This document shows positions 62,083-64,000 of a stretch of DNA of 64,000 bases, piece after piece; position 1 is the stretch's first letter, and every line of letters starts with the position of its first letter. This stretch comes from Pseudomonas sp. LD120 (GTDB lineage: Bacteria > Pseudomonadota > Gammaproteobacteria > Pseudomonadales > Pseudomonadaceae). The notes under the pieces are model-generated. The model was not told the DNA's origin and made no database searches. It was given only the letters and a program-made list of their open reading frames with translations. The stretch covers positions 589,712 to 653,711 of the forward strand of contig NZ_WVHL01000001.1 of NCBI RefSeq assembly GCF_009861525.1, in the 5' to 3' direction. The translations under genes and the position numbers were made by a program.

Positions 62083-63021
62083 TCAGACGTGCTGGGTCAG
62101 AAAGGCGAAGTACTGATCGCGGTACAAGGGAATTTCATTGGCCAGATGGTGCCGCGCCTGCGGCAACAGCAGCACCTCGGGGGTGGCGAATTTGCCCTGG
62201 ATCACCTGCAGGTTGTGCTGCCAGTCCACTGTCATGTCCGCTTGCCCCTGAACGATCAGCGGGTGCCTTGAACTGCGCGGAGCCTTTTCCAGACGCTTGA
62301 TCCAGCGCGCCAGCGCACCGACCCAGGCCGTTGGCAAACGCTGTGGCTGCAACGGGTCTGCCTGCAGGAAAGCGAGGAATTGCGCGTCGTTGGAGTTCTC
62401 GCTGAAGCGCCGGGCAATTCCGCTGACAAAGGGCCGCAACAGGTAATAGCTAAGCATCGACCAGCCCCAGGCCCGTGGCCGCACCAGCGGTGACAACAGA
62501 ATCACCTGGCCCTGGGCCGGACTCTCGGCGCCCTGGTTGAGCAGGTGATCCATGATGATCGCACCGCCCGTGCTCTGCCCGAACAAATGCCAGGGTTGCG
62601 GCAGCTCCAGAGCCCGGGCTTGCGCGAACAAGCCTTGCAGGACCCGCTGATACACCGCGAAATCATCGATGCTGGCCCGCTCGCCGCTGGATAGACCATG
62701 CCCGGGCAGATCACAGGAAATCACCACGAAATGGCGCTGCAGCGCCCATTCGATTACATGCCGGTACAACCCCATGTGATCGTAGAAACCGTGGAACAAA
62801 AACAGCGTCGCCCGTGGCTGCTCCGGCCACCAGACTTGGCAGACCACCTCATAACCGTCCACTTGAAAACGCCCCAGGCGACTGCGCGGCACCAAGGCGC
62901 GGCCGGCAAAATCCAGCCCATAGAAGCGCTGGTAGGCCTGAGCCTCGACCGACAAGGGTTGCCCCGCCGTCAGAGGCTGCAGGCTGGCGCGCAGGTGATC
63001 GGGGTCGAAGTTCACGGACAT
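62083..63021 (-). CDS. Alpha/beta hydrolase (monoacylglycerol lipase-like)
   Basis: 312 aa from the ATG at 63021 (MSVNFDPDHL, GGAAA upstream; a TTG four codons earlier is less likely). LFLFHGFYDHMGLYRHVIEW with the oxyanion loop, the nucleophile elbow FGQSTGG, and late QGQADMTVDW (Asp) and ARHHLANE (His) form the triad. The GFYDHxxxYxH style is typical of serine aminopeptidase S33/monoglyceride lipase-like hydrolases. Substrate unknown. Confidence 0.85.
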   Translation of the reverse strand: MSVNFDPDHLRASLQPLTAGQPLSVEAQAYQRFYGLDFAGRALVPRSRLGRFQVDGYEVVCQVWWPEQPRATLFLFHGFYDHMGLYRHVIEWALQRHFVVISCDLPGHGLSSGERASIDDFAVYQRVLQGLFAQARALELPQPWHLFGQSTGGAIIMDHLLNQGAESPAQGQVILLSPLVRPRAWGWSMLSYYLLRPFVSGIARRFSENSNDAQFLAFLQADPLQPQRLPTAWVGALARWIKRLEKAPRSSRHPLIVQGQADMTVDWQHNLQVIQGKFATPEVLLLPQARHHLANEIPLYRDQYFAFLTQHV

Positions 63022-63131
63022 AAGGGTTTCCAAAGCTGGGGCGACGGCGACAAAACAGAGTTTCTGGGCCTGCGATATTCATCTGTCGCAGCAGGCATGG
63101 CAAGCTACGCGACCTTCGAGGATCAATCTTA

Positions 63132-63710
63132 ATGCGCCCGTCTTACCGCACGCCCCTGCTTGCCAGTCTGCTGGTCCTGATCTGCGCCGTTGTGCTGTGG
63201 AGCGCCTACGACTGGTTTCAGGGTCGCTATCTGCGCGCCTTCAGTGAACACACCGCGGTGTTTTCCGGCGACCCCTTGCAACTGCCCATTGAGCTGGCCG
63301 GCCCCGGGGCAATCCGCCTGGTGCACTTCTGGGACCCCGCCTGCCCGTGCAACGTCGGCAACCAGCAGCATCTGGCCGAGCTGATCGACGCTTACGAGCC
63401 GCGTGGCGTAACGTTTTATTCCGTGCAAAAACCCGGCAGTCACGGCCAGTTGCCCGCCACCCTGAACCGCCTCAAAGCCCTCGACCACCTGCCCGGTGCG
63501 GAACACATTCCCGCAAGCCCTGCGGTCGCGATCTGGGACCGCAGCGGGAAGCTGGCGTACTTCGGCCCCTACAGCGAAGGCCTGACCTGCAACTCCAGCA
63601 ATAGCTTTATCGAGCCCATCCTCCAGGCCCCTGGAAGACAATCGCGGCGTCAGCGCCACCCACACCCTGGCGGTCGGTTGCTACTGTCCATGGCATCCGC
63701 TGCTGACTAA
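63132..63710 (+). CDS. Membrane-anchored thioredoxin-like protein (DUF6436 type) with a 3' frameshift
   Basis: 192 aa as read. An N-terminal membrane helix (residues ~8-24), then a thioredoxin-like domain with FWDPACPCNVGNQQHL (CPC pair) and a late SPAVAIWDRSGKLAYFGPY. After SFIEPILQA the frame turns into low-quality RQSRRQRHPHPGG. If one C of the CCCC at 63629-63632 is removed, the sequence continues LEDNRGVSATHTL, then AVGCYCPW, a family-like ending with a CxC. A 1-base insertion is the likely cause; the corrected frame then lacks a nearby stop, so the gene's end is uncertain. Confidence 0.7.
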   Translation: MRPSYRTPLLASLLVLICAVVLWSAYDWFQGRYLRAFSEHTAVFSGDPLQLPIELAGPGAIRLVHFWDPACPCNVGNQQHLAELIDAYEPRGVTFYSVQKPGSHGQLPATLNRLKALDHLPGAEHIPASPAVAIWDRSGKLAYFGPYSEGLTCNSSNSFIEPILQAPGRQSRRQRHPHPGGRLLLSMASAAD

Positions 63711-63815
63711 GGCATTCGCGACTATTCAGGAATGCATCCTGCGCGTCTTCCCTACTTGTGCTAATGTTTGCAGCGCTGTGACAAGCGGCATCGAACAACA
63801 ACATCAAGGAACCCG

Positions 63816-64000
63816 CTGAAACGCAGCCTGACCGTCGTCGCCGTTCTGAGCATCGCCTGCTAGCAGGTGCTGCGGTTACCTGTCAGCAAGCAACCGACAC
63901 GCCAGGCCAGATCGAACTCAGTTGGCTTGCAGGGCTCGGTCACCGTGCGCTACGACGAACGCGGCGTGGCCGCATATCCGCGCTGAAAGCGAAGCCGAAC
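63816..64000 (+). pseudogene. Degraded 5' end of a penicillin-acylase family gene (runs off the window)
   Basis: AAGGA at 63806-63810 is followed at normal spacing by CTG where ATG is expected. The frame reads KRSLTVVAVLSIAC, then TAG at 63861-63863 (likely a former TGG), then KQPTRQ, LQGSVTVRYDERGV. One extra base near 63972 shifts the continuation HIRAESEAE out of frame. GSVTVRYDERGV-(A/P)HIRAE is the N-terminal alpha-chain motif of penicillin/acyl-homoserine-lactone acylases. Three lesions in 160 bp point to a pseudogene; the remainder is outside the window. Confidence 0.6.

Overview
The window is a stretch of a Pseudomonas chromosome, most likely from the P. fluorescens group (P. protegens/chlororaphis-like). 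GC content and codon use are high throughout. The gene order ftsY - M16 proteases - rsmD - laoRCBA - coaD - fdx - mutM - rlmI - ilvD - folA - cadA - thyA - lgt - ptsP - rppH - ilvA - rpiA - serA follows the P. aeruginosa core as I remember it. REP/REPIN-type repeats sit in many intergenic gaps. I see no rRNA, tRNA, CRISPR array, insertion sequence or prophage.

Left part (1-17 kb): the 5' part of ftsY, then a divergent run of a paired M16 protease operon, rsmD, a YheT-type hydrolase and an AraC regulator. Next come a mercaptopyruvate sulfurtransferase and the long-chain alcohol/aldehyde oxidation locus laoR<->laoC-laoB-laoA. In that locus a perfect palindrome lies between the -35 and -10 of the laoC promoter. 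coaD, a 2[4Fe-4S] ferredoxin, mutM, an HDOD protein and rlmI follow.

Middle (17-44 kb): ilvD with a strong terminator; a three-gene MBOAT/SGNH/SGNH cluster that resembles the PatA/PatB/Ape1 peptidoglycan O-acetylation and de-acetylation genes; phosphorylcholine phosphatase; a cystine symporter; folA; and a membrane protein/GTPase pair (DUF2868/DUF3482). Then comes a phosphonate operon: a 2-aminoethylphosphonate ABC importer, a FAD oxidase and a PhnZ-like HD oxygenase, with a LysR regulator upstream. A 12-copy heptanucleotide array lies between that LysR gene and cadA, which is paired with cadR across a classic MerR-type operator. PAP2 phosphatase, thyA, lgt, a TauE-type permease and an NRDE protein follow.

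Right part (44-64 kb): ptsP-rppH, a HAD-IB phosphatase, a DUF2269 - SDR/DoxX - DUF2269 membrane operon, ilvA, rpiA, two tandem SdiA-regulated-domain paralogues and an FAA hydrolase. D-2-hydroxyglutarate dehydrogenase faces serA across a palindrome; the two enzymes are metabolically coupled. Small secreted and metabolic genes follow. The last 0.9 kb shows decay: a thioredoxin-like gene frameshifted near its 3' end, and the start of a penicillin-acylase-type gene with no ATG, an early stop and a frameshift.

Most of the window is core metabolism. The accessory interest lies in the O-acetylation cluster, the phosphonate operon, the uncharacterised DUF pairs, the repeat families and the decaying right edge.
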